This document shows, in pieces, positions 33,201-43,568 of a DNA stretch of 64,000 nt. The stretch's first letter is position 1. Each line of letters opens with the position of its first letter. Source of the DNA: Paragorgia papillata (lineage: Eukaryota; Cnidaria; Anthozoa; Scleralcyonacea; Coralliidae); NCBI GenBank assembly GCA_035771165.1, contig JAWNZC010000001.1, positions 3,718,501 through 3,782,500 on the forward strand. The letters are read 5' to 3'. A program made the position numbers and the translations under genes. The notes below the pieces were generated by a model. That model saw only the letters and a list, made by a program, of their open reading frames with translations. It ran no database searches and was not told where the DNA came from.

Positions 33201-36200
33201 TAGAGTGTAGAGTGTTAAACTGCCGAGAATATATATAGTTTTGATAACGAAATACTGACGGTTTGAGCGCAGCCCTTCATCGCATTTTACTCAGATGAAG
33301 GACTCCGCTCAAAACGTCAGTATTTCGTTATCAAAACAAAAAAAAACTCGTCAGTTTATCACTTTTCACTTCGCTCTAAGCGTTAAGCTATAGGTCGGAT
33401 TCTTCACCTGGCTGCGTTGGAGATTTATTTGTTAATTATAGATTCAGTCGGAAAAGAGCGACTTGACTAGATAATGATAAAAGATCGATATCTGAAGAGG
33501 GGGAGGAACTATTTGCCATTTTCTCAATGGAGGAAATATTAAGTTTTATTTCTTAATTAGATTCAGTGGGAAAAGAGCGACACTAGTAGATAATGAATGA
33601 TTGTAAAAACAAATCAGAATTACTCAGGGATTTTTACTGAAAATAAATATATATGTTATTTACCGGATGGGATTTGCCCAAGACCGAGGGAAATATTTCC
33701 GACCAAAACGGTAAATAATTTTTTTTTCCAATTATCCCCGCTTAGTTCTTTTGGTCTTCATCAGTGTTTAGAGTGAACAAAAAAGGGAAGGCTGTACTGT
33801 TTCTTTCGTAAAAGGAAATTAGATTTTAGGTCTCTTCACGGATGAAAAACTCACTTTCAATATGTTCTGTTTCGTTTAAATTAATTTTCAAATGTTTTTA
33901 GAAAGAAAGAAAAAAAAAAGAAGTTTTTAGAATATTTTACGGCCTATAAAACACATTTAAAAATTTTATCTCGAGCGGTCGACCGCTCGTTAGCCAATAA
34001 GAAAGCGGGATTTTGTAGGATACGGACCGAAAAAAAATAAAAGAAGGCTATCCGAAGAGAGGGAGGACTTATTTGCCATTTTCTCAGTGGAGGAAGTATT
34101 AGTTTTATTTGTTAATTAGATTCAGTCGGGAAAGAGCGACTTGACTCGATAATGATTGTAAAAACAAATCAGAATTACCCAGTTCCTTTACTTAAAATAT
34201 TAAAGGAAAAAAGGCTATCCGAAGAGAGGGAGGACTTATTTGCCATTTTCTCAATGGAGGAAGTGTTAGTTTTATTTGTTAATTAGATTCAGTCGGGAAA
34301 GAGCGACTTGACTCGATAATGATTGTAAAAACAAATCAGAATTACCCAGTTCCTTTACTTAAAATATTAAAGGAAAAAAGGCTATCCGAAGAGAGGGAGG
34401 ACTTATTTGCCATTTTCTCAATGGAGGAAGTATTAGTTTTTTCAAGAATGACCTATTACCATAAATCAAAATTATCTATATTTTCGGACCTTGAAGGTGG
34501 AAATTTGTTTGGGAGGGAACGGCTTATTCAATAGTACGTTTATTTATACGCCGTGATTATAGTTCCGACAACGCCGTGGTTATAATTGTCTAGTTCCGAC
34601 ACCGGATCTCTAGGCTGAATGGCCATAGATTCGACAATGACATAACGCGTGAACTTTACTCGTAGCATCTTTCCCGACTTTTCTTAAGGCCGACACAACA
34701 CAGTATAGAAGCAGGACGATTAATGCGGTTACCGTCGTAAATCAACTTGCGAGATTTTTGAGTGATCCGAGGAGGTTGTGTGTTCTATAGTCCCGCTTAG
34801 AAACTCAGAAATTTTTCTGTAAACTAGATAGAAGACCCTTTACACTCAATCTAGTCTAATATTCGAGCTTGCATGTCTGTCTCTTCTCTTACGAGATTTT
34901 TAGCAACGAACACTGACGTTTCGAGCGAAGCATGTTTTATTAAAGCAAAATGCGACGAAGAGCTCCGTTCAAAACGTCAGAATTCGTTACTAAAAATTTC
35001 AGCTGTTTACCACCTTTTCACTTTGCTCTATCCAAAACACTGCCTACGCAGACAGCACTCTGCTTTTTAACCAATTTTAATACGGGCGTGATTGGGGGCC
35101 GGGGGGGTCAAGGCCCCCCCAGCTGGGATTGCAGAAGGGGCGCCAAAACTTAACAAAATAAACCTTTGTATAGCTAGGTCTTCAATGGTGGGATATAAAG
35201 ATCTGTAATCTTTTGTGTTTTCTATGAAGTTTTATAATCGTCAGAATTCTGTAAAATCTCACTCCAAAATGCAGGAAATGGCATACCAGAGACTCTAGAT
35301 TTCAAAATTTTCCGGGGGAACATGCCCCCGGACCCCCCTAGACGTTTGGCGCTACTTCGCCGCTTGCATTGGCGTTGCCTTTGAGAGAACCCGTTGTTTG
35401 TTGTAATATTATATATTGCTACTTGAATTATTTTAAAACAAAAAATGTGATCATTTATCAAATACAGTAATGTCTTTTCATATATTTTTTTTCGGGGGGG
35501 GGGGGGCGCCAAAGAAAATCTGGCCACCCCAGCCTGAAACTTGCCACCACGCCACTGAATTCAAGTATATGCCCCCATCTTCCACCTGCACCTGTTTGGA
35601 GTTCTATATATGAATGATCCAGTTAAACCATTCAAATATACGCCATCTCCCAAACATAATAACTGTACTAGGTGAAACTGAAACAGACAAAAGGTGTTTG
35701 ACAAGACATTCTTCCACGATATCTCAATGAGTTTGTGGCGAGAGTGAGCCAATAAGAAGTTTGATGCCCAAAAAACAGCCCTTCTGTTGTTTTACTATGT
35801 CTAACGCCATACGATTTTTGACGTCAAAGGGAGAACCCTCAGATCATGTCCACACTATAAATCCGTTTTCAAACGAAAACGCAGACTTTTTGATACCGTT
35901 AGGCCTTTCGTCCTCACTAATCCGGCGTCTGCGGTGACCGAAAACGGAGTGTTTCGAAAACGCTCTCCAGAGTGGAGACATTTGAACCCAGTGCATGTGG
36001 ACGGCGAAAACGAAGCTTTTGGAAAACGATGATGTCATGATTTTGTTATCTTGGTTTCAGTTACCCAGGCTTTCTGTCGATCCTACTTTTCCTACTTTTT
36101 ATGCAAAATTGCTCGGTTTTCCTACTTTTTCACTTAAAATCCTAGGGGTTTTTTTGAAAACTGTTTCGTGGAATCATTATGTTTTGACTTGATACTACCA

Positions 36201-39200
36201 AGAGGAAGTAAAACTCAAAAGTAAAACTCGGTTGGCTGTAGGGGAAGAGGAGGCCACTTTTGTATATTTCATTTTAGTAAAAATGGGGTTAAATTGTATT
36301 TTTGTGGTATTGTCATTCGAAATTAATCACAAAAAATTCCTACTTTTGTCCTACTTTTTTACCAACACCTGCCAGAATGCCTGGTTACCTACAACAATTC
36401 ATTCATACTGAACGGCGAAAACGATTCGAAAACGATACTGTGGACGGAAAACTTTTGATACGTTTTCGATACGAGGTCTCCGTTTTCGTTTGAAAACAGA
36501 TTAGTCTGGGCATGGCTTGGGACATGCTAGACAGCAATGGGTTAACAAATGATAAAGCCGTTCCTGCCTGAGCCAGCAAAAAAAACGTCGTTTTTAGTAC
36601 TCTGTCCAACGCCAGACTATTTCACTCTGTCTAATGCCAGACTATTTCACTCTGTCCAACGCCAGACTATTTCACTTTGTCTAACGCCAGACTATTTCAC
36701 TTTGTCTAACGCCAGACTATTTCACTTTGTCTAACGCCAGACTATTTCACTCTGTCTAACGCCAGACTATTTCACTCTGTCTAACGCCAGACTATTTCAC
36801 TCTGTCTAACGCCAGACTATTTCACTTTGTCTAACGCCAGACTATTTCACGCTGTCTAACGCCAGACTATTTCACTCTGTCTAACGCCAGACTATTTCAC
36901 TCTGTCTAACGCCAGACTATTTCACTCTGTCTAACGCCAGACTATTTCACTCTGTCTAACGCCAGATTATTTTACTCTGTCTAACGCCAGACTATTTTAC
37001 TCTGTCTAACGCCAGACTATTTTACTCTGTCTAACGCCAGACTATTTTACTCTGTCTAACGCCAGACTATTTTACTCTGTCTAACGCCAGACTATTTCAC
37101 TTTGTCTAACGCCAGACTATTTCACTCTGTCTAACGCCAGACTATTTCACTCTGTCTAACGCCAGACTATTTTACTCTGTCTAACGCCAGACTATTTCAC
37201 TTTGTCTAACGCCAGACTATTTCACTTTGTCTAACGCCAGATTATTTTACTCTGTCTAACACCAGACTATTTCACTCTGTCTAACGCCAGACTATTTCAC
37301 TCTGTCTAACGCCAGACTATTTCACTCTGTCTAACGCCAGACTATTTCACTTTGTCTAACGCCAGATTGCTTTACTCTGTCTATTGCCAGACGATGTTAC
37401 TCATCAAAGAGAGAACTCTCAGAACATCTCAGACAGGTAGTAATAGGTCACAAGTGTTGTTTAGATTGGGAATCGTTCGGTATCATTTGGGGGCGTATAC
37501 TTGAATCCCTATTCAGGCGTACGATTCCGCTGGGGTGGGGGCGTATGCTTGAATTGGTCCATTGCCATTGAAGTCCTTCAATCATTGTAGTTTTCGTTTC
37601 TGCTTTATGTGTCAGCTGTATATCCATTGACTGATCGCGTATCTAAACATGTTGATGTGTATATAGTTTCTGTTGAATATCGAAAATATCTTTTAAATTT
37701 TCGAGAGTGTAAAAAGTAGAGTGCTGCGTAGGCAGTATTTTTTGGTCTGCGTAGACAAGTCCAAAATAGATTGTATTACGCATGTGTTTTGTCAATGTCG
37801 ATTCTATAGCCATCGAACCTAAAGATCCGGTGTTGGAACTATAATCACGGCGTTATTTATAAATGCGACAATAACAGGAACTGCTTATTTATAGGAGGCG
37901 CTTACATATGAGAGGCGGCTCTTATTTACAAAAAAACAAACAAAAATGAATGCACGGGGGCGGTTTAAGAGGGGTTACTTATTAGGCGGAAGGCGTTTAT
38001 TCATGTCATTACGGCGCGGGTCATTAAAAAATCTTCAATTCTTGCAAACGTTGTTTTTTCTGTTCTCGTGTGGGCAGGTGAAAAGGGGCTGAATGGCGAG
38101 ATACGCGTTTTTCTTGATTTGAAGGTCCCAAAACTGCCAAAATGGGAAAGTTTAGGGAATCACTCCCACATGTTGTTTTTCTATTTTACGGTCAAAAACA
38201 TCATTTTCACCGAAAATTTGGAATTTGGAGCGTTATTTCGGAAAAAACTTTTTTCGTCTCAGAATGGCGAGACACGCGTTTTTCTTGATTTTGAAGGTCC
38301 CATCCAAAATAGTATCTTGGCAACCGTTCATGCACGCTCAAAAAGAAATATCGAGTTTGTTGGCAGTCGTAGGTCGGGAAGGGGATCTGACTCGCAGGGT
38401 ACGCGCTACCCTGCACTGCTATTATAATTTTGAATAAAGCAAACTTGTTTCAACGTTGCATTTTACCTTTAATGTGTTTATGAAACGAAAATTAAGTCTG
38501 TCTTTTTTTAGTAACATCTTTTGCAGTGTTTCGTTTCCTTGCTTTGTTGTTGAGATATTTCTTTTTTCGTTTGTTTGATATGCAAATTAAACATTTTAAC
38601 ATCACATGTGCATAATGGTTATCGGAGAAGGTTATATATATATCGTTGCTATTATCAAACCAAATTAATTTGAAGGAAGCGTTTGGATGTGTTCTCCACA
38701 ACACCAAACATGTAGAATTTTCAAGCGATTATATTTGATAATAGCAAAGATATGTAATCTTCTCTGATAAGTCATTAATATGCATGTGTCACGTCAAGAT
38801 GTTTAAAGTACTGTTTAATAAACGAGCAGGAGTGTTTTATCAGATATAAAGACACGAGGCGAAGCCGAGTGTTTTTATATCTGATAAAACACGAACTGCG
38901 AGTTTATTGAACGGCTTCAAAAACGAACCCCTTGGTAAGTTCATTGCGTAGTAAGTTTGAAAAATAACCTTGTCTAAGCCGAGAAAATCAAAGCTAAAGT
39001 TTATGTAAATCAGGAGGTATCTTTATTACATATATATAAAGACACTGATTAAACATGAGTTTTTGAAGTACTATTTCAAAAACGAGTTCAAGTGTTTGAT
39101 CACGGTCGAGATTCATTAGCTTTCTCGTGTTTTGATACCGTGATCAAACACTTGAACTCGTTTTTGAAATAGTACATCAAACAAACTGAAATATCTCAAC

Positions 39201-39763
39201 AACGAAGCAAGGAAACGAAAAACTGCAAAAGATGTTACTCTGTCATTTTAAGTTTTCTTTCAAATAAGGCAGGCATAATTTTCGTTTCACAAACATGCAT
39301 GTCATTACAATATCGCTTCAAATTTGACTCTACGTTCCTTTTGATAATTTTTATAGAAGATGCACCAAGCGGCTGCCAAGATTTGGACGACCATCCAATC
39401 CCAACAACCGTCGAAGAAACTACACCATCGGGTCTAGCCGGAAACATACCAGAAAGCTGGGCGTTTGGCCATCGTAACAGTTACCATAACAACAACCACA
39501 TATACAGAAGCCGATCAGACATTCGTTACACGCCCTACCAAACGCAGTCAGCGAGAAACACTTTCATGACAAACGGTGTTCCTCCGTCGTTTCATCACCG
39601 AGCCACACCAGTATTACTTGGTCAGTCGTTTGCCCATCCTGTGTACGGCACGTACCAAGTCCCTTCTGGTTACGTCTCTCCCTGCGATGTTTATACCCCC
39701 GATGCAACTCTAGAAAGTACTGGTAGCGATATGTTTAATATTCCGATCGGGAATAAGTACTAG
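26920..39763 (+). CDS. Tbx2/3: Tbx2/3-type T-box transcription factor
   Basis: Six exons (26920-27272, 27519-27787, 27914-28060, 30357-30445, 31348-31451, 39357-39763) with good GT/AG sites. The start is firm: MAYHP at the first residues followed by a PLISP-type segment resembles the conserved amino end of vertebrate Tbx2/Tbx3. The T-box domain runs from about residue 97 ([22 protein letters not shown]) to [26 protein letters not shown] and [14 protein letters not shown] are Tbx2/3-like. The total is 1369 bases, one more than a multiple of three. A frame break lies in exon 2, where seven bases (27598-27604) stand where six are expected. With that base discounted the product is about 455 residues, shorter than vertebrate Tbx2/3 (about 700). 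Tbx2/3 proteins are mostly nuclear repressors. Intact splice sites and conserved flanks favour a sequencing error or allele over a pseudogene. Confidence 0.9.
27519..27787 (+). CDS. Tbx2/3: Tbx2/3 exon 2, with one-base frame break
   Basis: Starts after CCGAAATAG with [20 protein letters not shown], the most conserved T-box segment. After ...VLLEIV the frame runs into TAA at 27619. Shifting by one base restores NDCRYKFHN and all that follows to ADKDGF at a GTGAGT donor. The break is between 27595 and 27605. Confidence 0.88.
27914..28060 (+). CDS. Tbx2/3: Tbx2/3 exon 3
   Basis: Forty-nine codons, phase 0 at both ends, [15 protein letters not shown] through [11 protein letters not shown]. It is the exact counterpart of the first visible Tbx4/5 exon, showing the shared intron positions of the two genes. 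Confidence 0.92.
28061..30356. other. Tbx2/3 intron 3
   Basis: 2.3 kb, non-coding. The only clear element is the Mutator-like MITE at 29140-29550. Around 28840-28890 and 29600-29645 the word CCCGAAAGTAACG recurs. Near 29770-29870 there is a weak tRNA-like patch, listed among the rejected items. Confidence 0.6.
29140..29550. mobile_element. Mutator-like MITE with 9-bp target duplication
   Basis: A 411-bp element with ends GCTTACCAATCAAAACGTCC and, inverted, GTGTCCAGTGAAAACGTCC, flanked by the perfect 9-bp repeat CCTCATAAA (29131-29139 and 29551-29559). Each end has two or three copies of the AAAACGTCCTC motif. It is the unexpanded sister of the 22186-23228 element. Confidence 0.8.
30357..30445 (+). 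CDS. Tbx2/3: Tbx2/3 exon 4
   Basis: Twenty-nine codons plus two bases after [24 protein letters not shown] and a basic QKRRTQEK stretch, as in the end of the vertebrate Tbx2/3 domain. Donor GTAAAG. Confidence 0.92.
30738..30863. mobile_element. Small fold-back MITE
   Basis: AAGGCTAGTTTCCACTCAGG at the left and CCCTGAGTGGAAACCAGCCTT at the right are inverted, as are the inner TTCCTGTCC-type words. TTAA or TTTAA flanks. A related half-element is at about 32668-32800 (TTTCCACTAGGCGAAAAAT ... TTAGTGGAAAACAGCCTTAA). Confidence 0.6.
31348..31451 (+). CDS. Tbx2/3: Tbx2/3 exon 5
   Basis: Follows TTTTTTTCATAG and encodes an acidic, polar segment ([21 protein letters not shown]...). It ends with one base of the next codon at a GTGAGT donor. 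The first base completes an Arg codon from exon 4. Confidence 0.85.
31620..31805. repeat. Palindromic MITE with CTCGCCTACGGCTCG centre
   Basis: Nearly perfect inverted repeat: GCAAACACTCGAGTGAGTTGGGAGAATTT on the left (shown only in part by the family words) and its complement on the right, around CCTCGCCTACGGCTCGGG. Similar palindromes occur at about 14090-14225, 30585-30700 and 57195-57505. Confidence 0.65.
31823..31893 (-). ncRNA. Type I hammerhead ribozyme, copy 1
   Basis: Minus strand, in order: stem I strand CTACA; core CTGATGA (31862-31868); stem II GCTG, loop TTGTA, CAGC; core GAAA (31845-31848); very short stem III (CA, loop CCG, TG, or CAC/GTG); GTC (31836-31838); then TGTAG, which pairs with CTACA. 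Predicted cleavage is between 31836 and 31835. All invariant core bases are present. The outer part of stem I (TTCCAAG against ATTGAA) forms an internal loop, as expected for the loop-loop contact with stem II. The tiny stem III suggests activity as a dimer. Confidence 0.88.
32100..32170 (-). ncRNA. Type I hammerhead ribozyme, copy 2
   Basis: Same sequence as copy 1, shifted by 277 bp. Core CTGATGA at 32139-32145, GAAA at 32122-32125, GTC at 32113-32115, cleavage expected between 32113 and 32112. Every invariant position is intact. Confidence 0.88.
33205..33400. repeat. Fold-back element with AACGTCAGTATTTCGTTATC
   Basis: TTTTGATAACGAAATACTGACGGTTTGAGCG-type sequence is mirrored after about 30 bp by CGCTCAAAACGTCAGTATTTCG. 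Same family as fragments at 23940-24030 and 34900-35050. Confidence 0.55.
33420..34535. repeat. 167-bp tandem repeat
   Basis: The word GGGAGGACTTATTTGCC starts at 34061, 34228 and 34395, a strict 167-bp period, and a diverged unit begins near 33491. An unrelated AT-rich insert (about 33640-34030) separates the diverged unit from the others. I searched the unit for a hammerhead core on both strands and saw none. Confidence 0.7.
35755..36500. mobile_element. MITE with GTTTTCG-rich inverted ends and nested repeat
   Basis: The left part (about 35865-36030) and right part (about 36410-36500) carry words such as CCGTTTTC, GAAAACGA and TGGACGGCGAAAACGA in inverted order. Between them lies a second copy (36157-36380) of the dispersed repeat at 4018-4320. 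A TTAA-MITE fragment is at 35780-35850. CGTTTTCG-rich ends are common in hAT-type MITEs, but no target duplication was found. Confidence 0.45.
36536..37445 (-). mobile_element. TTAA-MITE carrying an internal 25-bp satellite
   Basis: The left edge (GGGTTAACAAATGATAAAG..., GTTCCTGCCTGAGCCAGC) and right edge (ATGTTACTCATCAAAGAGAGAACTCTCAGA, shown in part) match the two ends of the TTAA-flanked MITE family seen at 4490-4613, in reverse orientation. The middle has been replaced by a satellite array. Confidence 0.65.
36601..37395. repeat. 25-bp satellite, ~31 copies
   Basis: Highly uniform head-to-tail array of CTCTGTCTAACGCCAGACTA plus TTTCA, with C/T variation at a few positions (TTTCAC or TTTTAC, CTCTG or CTTTG). 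The unit contains GTCTAACGCCAGAC, an interrupted palindrome that is also the internal motif of the surrounding MITE. Confidence 0.95.
38806..39060 (+). mobile_element. Palindrome-centred MITE, copy 2 of 4
   Basis: Same family as 1560-1836 but inverted: GTTTAATAAACGAGCAGG, then TATCAGATATAAAGACACGAGGCGAAGCCGAGTG-type palindrome, ending near ACACTGATTAAAC. An adjacent short palindrome (39075-39180, AACGAGTTCAAGTGTTTGAT and its inverse) follows. Confidence 0.6.
39357..39763 (+). CDS. Tbx2/3: Tbx2/3 last exon
   Basis: After TTTTTATAG it completes a Glu codon and runs 135 codons to TAG. The product is a Pro/Thr/Tyr/Asn-rich carboxy tail (ending IPIGNKY) with no recognised domain. Codon use and lack of internal repeats support a real exon. 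The link to exon 5 rests on phase and on the absence of another candidate. Confidence 0.8.
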
Positions 39764-39901
39764 GAGAACTATTGCCGGTACGTGAAAATTCTATCAAATC
39801 AGATTATGAGCTAGTAATAGTGCAATTGTACTGTAGTACTGGACTTATGGTCATTTCACATGGTATATGAAGTAAAGGATGTTTCATATACGGGTATACA
39901 A

Positions 39902-39907
39902 AATAAA
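39902..39907 (+). terminator. Candidate polyadenylation signal of Tbx2/3
   Basis: AATAAA 139 bp after the stop codon, in AT-rich sequence. Confidence 0.5.
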
Positions 39908-40253
39908 GGATGTTTCAGTAAAAACCTCTCGCCTATAATAAAATTAAATTTATTCAACCATTTCATTCAAAACTTTATCTGAAATACACGGAATTAAATC
40001 ATTAGTTCTTGTTATCTTTCTTCGTGATCTGTTTGCCACCTGAATTTCCCGTTCATGGCTTACAATGATCATTCTCGCTTTCGTATGTACATAGATTTAC
40101 ATACATGTATACAATGAGAGGAGGAAGAATACACTAAATCGTAGGTGGGAGGTTGTGACTGAAACAATCTTTAATATACACACTGCAAAACGCACGTGAA
40201 CGTCGAATGTATTCATATTCATTGTCTGTCTGTGTCTGTGTCTGTCTGTTTGG

Positions 40254-40500
<247 letters not shown>

Positions 40501-41167
40501 CGCCCGCCTCTATTCTTCTCTATTCCTCTATTCGTCTTTGCCTCTATTGCCGATATTCAGCCTGCGAGCATGGCGATGCTGATATTGCGAGGTACAAACT
40601 TTCTCATTATTTGTTAACTTCAATGGACTACAAAACGCACACGTCGTTTTCACGACAAAGCACTTAAAACAGCGGGATAAAATTGTAATTGGAGCATTAG
40701 GCCAAGAACAAAGTCTTCTGATTCTGGTTAACGTGCATCTTTTGACCTGTGTGCCTTGGTTTTCATCATTCAAATTTAGAAAGCAAGAAATTTAGAATTA
40801 TTGGCATAAATAAATGAGACCTAACGGTGCATGGTAGAAAATAGAAAAATATTGTTTCTGCACGTTCAAGGTTTTGCATCAAAAAGTAAATATTCAGGAG
40901 GTAAAGGACACATTGCCGCATGAAATTTTGAGATGCACTTTACATTACCAGAAACGGAAGAATTTTTTTGGCCTTATTGTAATTATTTTTTTTTTGTTAA
41001 TAAACCAGAAACAATTTGAGGGGATAACTTAATTTTTAAAATTCGAGATAAATTGTAATATTTAGATTATTTAAGATTATATTTAAAAAAAATAGTCGGA
41101 AAACACCTTAAAAACGAGGTTCTAGTGTGTTTTTTTGTCAGCTATATGGGCAAACAGATAGGGTTAA

Positions 41168-41475
41168 GCACGGGTGGCGTGTGCTGTTAGGGCGCTGCCT
41201 CTCACCGCTGTAGTTAAGCCCAGTTGGACGGGGTTAGTACTTGGATGGGTGACCGTCTGGGAATAACCCCGTTCTCGAACTTGAATTTCATGCGAGTAGA
41301 GTTTAGTTGGTCTCTCCTGTGCTTCGAGGGTTTTTCGCAGGGTTCTGCGGTTTTCCTCCCTCCGTAAAATCAACACTTAGGTCTTAGCTTATGTCGTGCA
41401 CTTTTAACATGAGCCCCTGGCTCGGATGATTGGGCGACCACATCCTGTGCTTACGACGTTAAATAAATCATTATC
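41168..41475 (+). mobile_element. 5S-rRNA-headed SINE
   Basis: The head contains GTAGTTAAGCCC and GGTTAGTACTTGGATGGG followed by TGACCGTCTGGGAATA, which is the internal control region of 5S rRNA almost unchanged. It is not a 5S gene: the flanks diverge and the transcript continues into a SINE core (CGAGTAGAGTT, GCTTCGAGGGTTTTTCGC, TTCTGCGGTTTTCCTCC) and a tail ending GACGTTAAATAAATCATTA. 5S-derived SINEs (SINE3 type) are known from animals. Near-identical copies at 48628-48938 and 58190-58536 point to fairly recent activity. Confidence 0.85.
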
Positions 41476-41689
41476 ATTATCAAGTGAAAAAAAGACCAAA
41501 AAATTAAATAGTTTATGGAAAACCGTTGTTGAAGCAAATGGTTGTACCTTAGACGATCGCAAATGTTTGTAAAACGCAAGTCTTGAGGAGTTGGTTCCGA
41601 CGCTTCGAATCACAAACGGAAATTAAGATTCTCGTTAGACTTCCTAATCACAGTCATAAAATAACCATGCGCTCAACCCAGTTAAAACA

Positions 41690-43140
41690 ACAATGTTGGA
41701 AATATTGCGACAAACATCATGTTGCAACAAATGTTGGAAATATTGCTACAAACATGTTGCGATAAACATGTTGGAAATATTACTACAAACATGTTGGAAA
41801 TATTGCTACAAACATGTTGGAAATATTGCTACAAACATGTTGCGATAAACATGTTGGAAATATTACTACAAACATGTTGGAAATATTGCTACAAACATGT
41901 TGCGATAAACATGTTGGAAATATTACTACAAACATGTTGGAAATATTACTACAAACATGTTGGAAATATTGCTACAAACATGTTGGAAATATTACTACAA
42001 ACATGTTGGAAATATTGCTACAAACATCATATTGCTGATATTGCGACATGTTTCACCAAACCTGTTGGAACTATTGCTACAAACATCATGTTGCTACGAA
42101 CATGTTGCGACAAACATGTTGCGACAAACATGTTGGAAATATTACTACAAACATGTTGGAAATATTACTACAAACATGTTGGAAATATTGCTACAAACAT
42201 GTTGGAAATATTACTACAAACGTGTTGGAAATATTGCTACAAACATGTTGGAAATATTGCTACAAACATGTTGCGATAAACATGTTGGAAATATTACTAC
42301 AAACATGTTGGAAATATTGCTACAAACATTGTATTGCTGATATTGCGACATGTTTCACCAAACCTGTTGGAAATATTGCTACAAACATCATATTGCACCA
42401 AACCTGCTACAAACATCATATTGCACCAAACCTGTTGGAAATATTGCTACAAACATGTTGCTGGTATTGCGACATGTTGCAAATATTATTTCAACAAGCA
42501 TGCTACAAGTATTGCAACATTGCTACAAACATGGTGGAGGTATTACGACAAACATGTTGCAACAAACGTGGTGGAGGTATTGCGACAGGTTGTAACAAAC
42601 ATGTTGCAAATATTGCTACAAACATGGTGGAGGTATTGCGATATGTTGCAACAAATATGTTGGAAATATAACATGTTGCAAATATCGCAACAAACATGGT
42701 GGAGGTATTGCGACATGTTGCAAAAAACATGTTACAAATATAACATGTTGCAAATATTGCTACAAACATGGTGGAGGTATTGCGATATGTTGCAACAAAT
42801 ATGTTGGAAATATAACATGTTGCAAATATCGCAACAAACATGGTGGAGGTATTGCGACATGTTGCAAAAACCATGTTACAAATATAACATGTTGCAAATA
42901 TTGCAACAAACATGGTGGAGGTATTGCGACATGTTGTAACAAACATGTTACAAATATAACATGTTGCAAATATTGCTACAAACATGGTGGAGGAATTGCG
43001 ATATGTTGCAACAAATATGTTGGAAATATAATATGTTGGAAATATAACATGTTGCAAATATTGCTACAAACATGGTGGAGGTATTGCGATATGTTGCAAC
43101 AAACATATTGCAAATATTGCTACAAACATGTTGCATTATT
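41690..43140. repeat. 23-bp minisatellite (ACATGTTGGAAATATTGCTACAA)
   Basis: About 1.45 kb of 23-bp and shorter variant units; the right half shifts to ACATGGTGGAGGTATTGCG variants. It lies just downstream of the PITPNM stop codon, so it may form part of the 3' flank of that gene. Open frames on both strands are artefacts. Confidence 0.93.
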
Positions 43141-43209
43141 GCAACAAACAAATAGACTACGACATATTTTCAGATGTATATAGTACACTATTATTTTCTT
43201 CATTCACGC

Positions 43210-43375
43210 CTACGTCAATGGCCCTGGCATTGGCTGGTTTGATACGTTATAATCGTGCGGCTTTTGTTTCTTTGCCTTTCTTCAATTAGTTTAGTTTAAT
43301 TTAGTTTAATTTAATTAGTTAATGCCAGGGCCATTTTTGCCGACCGTCTACCAAAATGCCTTGGGTTCCAGGTTG
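43210..43375. mobile_element. Relic of the CCAGGGCC Mutator-like family
   Basis: TCAATGGCCCTGGCATTGGC on the left and AATGCCAGGGCCATTTTTGCC on the right are inverted, and the right edge continues as CTTGGGTTCCAGGTTGAG, close to the CAACCTCG ends of the 12-kb element. It sits within about 200 bp downstream of the PITPNM stop. Confidence 0.5.
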
Positions 43376-43409
43376 AGATGACAGAATCTTTTTGCTTAAG
43401 TACTCATTT

Positions 43410-43568
43410 TCAATTAATAGAACTAGTATTCTTTGAGTGATGTTTGTGTTTCTTTGGCAAACCAAAGCAACCTCTTCTTAATGTTATTCTCGAATTCCCC
43501 GTCGCCGGTCTGGAGATCGAGTGGTTGGCCAGCGTGGTCAGGTGACTAGCGTAGCCGTCGCTCAGGTG
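43410..43568 (-). CDS. PITPNM: PITPNM last coding exon
   Basis: Begins HLSDGYASHLTTL, matching the FLSDGYVAHLxQL end of the LNS2 domain, followed by a basic Lys/His-rich tail and TGA. It lies 2.6 kb beyond the previous exon, across the 24-bp minisatellite. Acceptor TTTACATAG; phase 0 agrees with the preceding exon. Confidence 0.9.
   Translation of the reverse strand, partial: HLSDGYASHLTTLANHSISRPATGNSRITLRRGCFGLPKKHKHHSKNTSSIN

Larger units (their letters stand above)
31452..39356. other. Tbx2/3 intron 5, 7.9 kb
   Basis: Lies between exon 5 and the last exon. Filled with the retrozyme, palindromic MITEs, a 167-bp tandem repeat, a TTAA-type MITE with a 25-bp satellite, and dispersed repeats. 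No extra exon is recognised. Confidence 0.7.

Noticed and set aside
36601..37395. Regular 25-bp repeats resembling a CRISPR array
   Set aside because: Units are strictly head to tail with no unique spacers, in a eukaryotic intron; it is a satellite.
41168..41290. 5S rRNA gene
   Set aside because: Only the internal control region matches 5S rRNA; the 5' and 3' parts differ and the unit continues into a SINE core. Three copies are dispersed.
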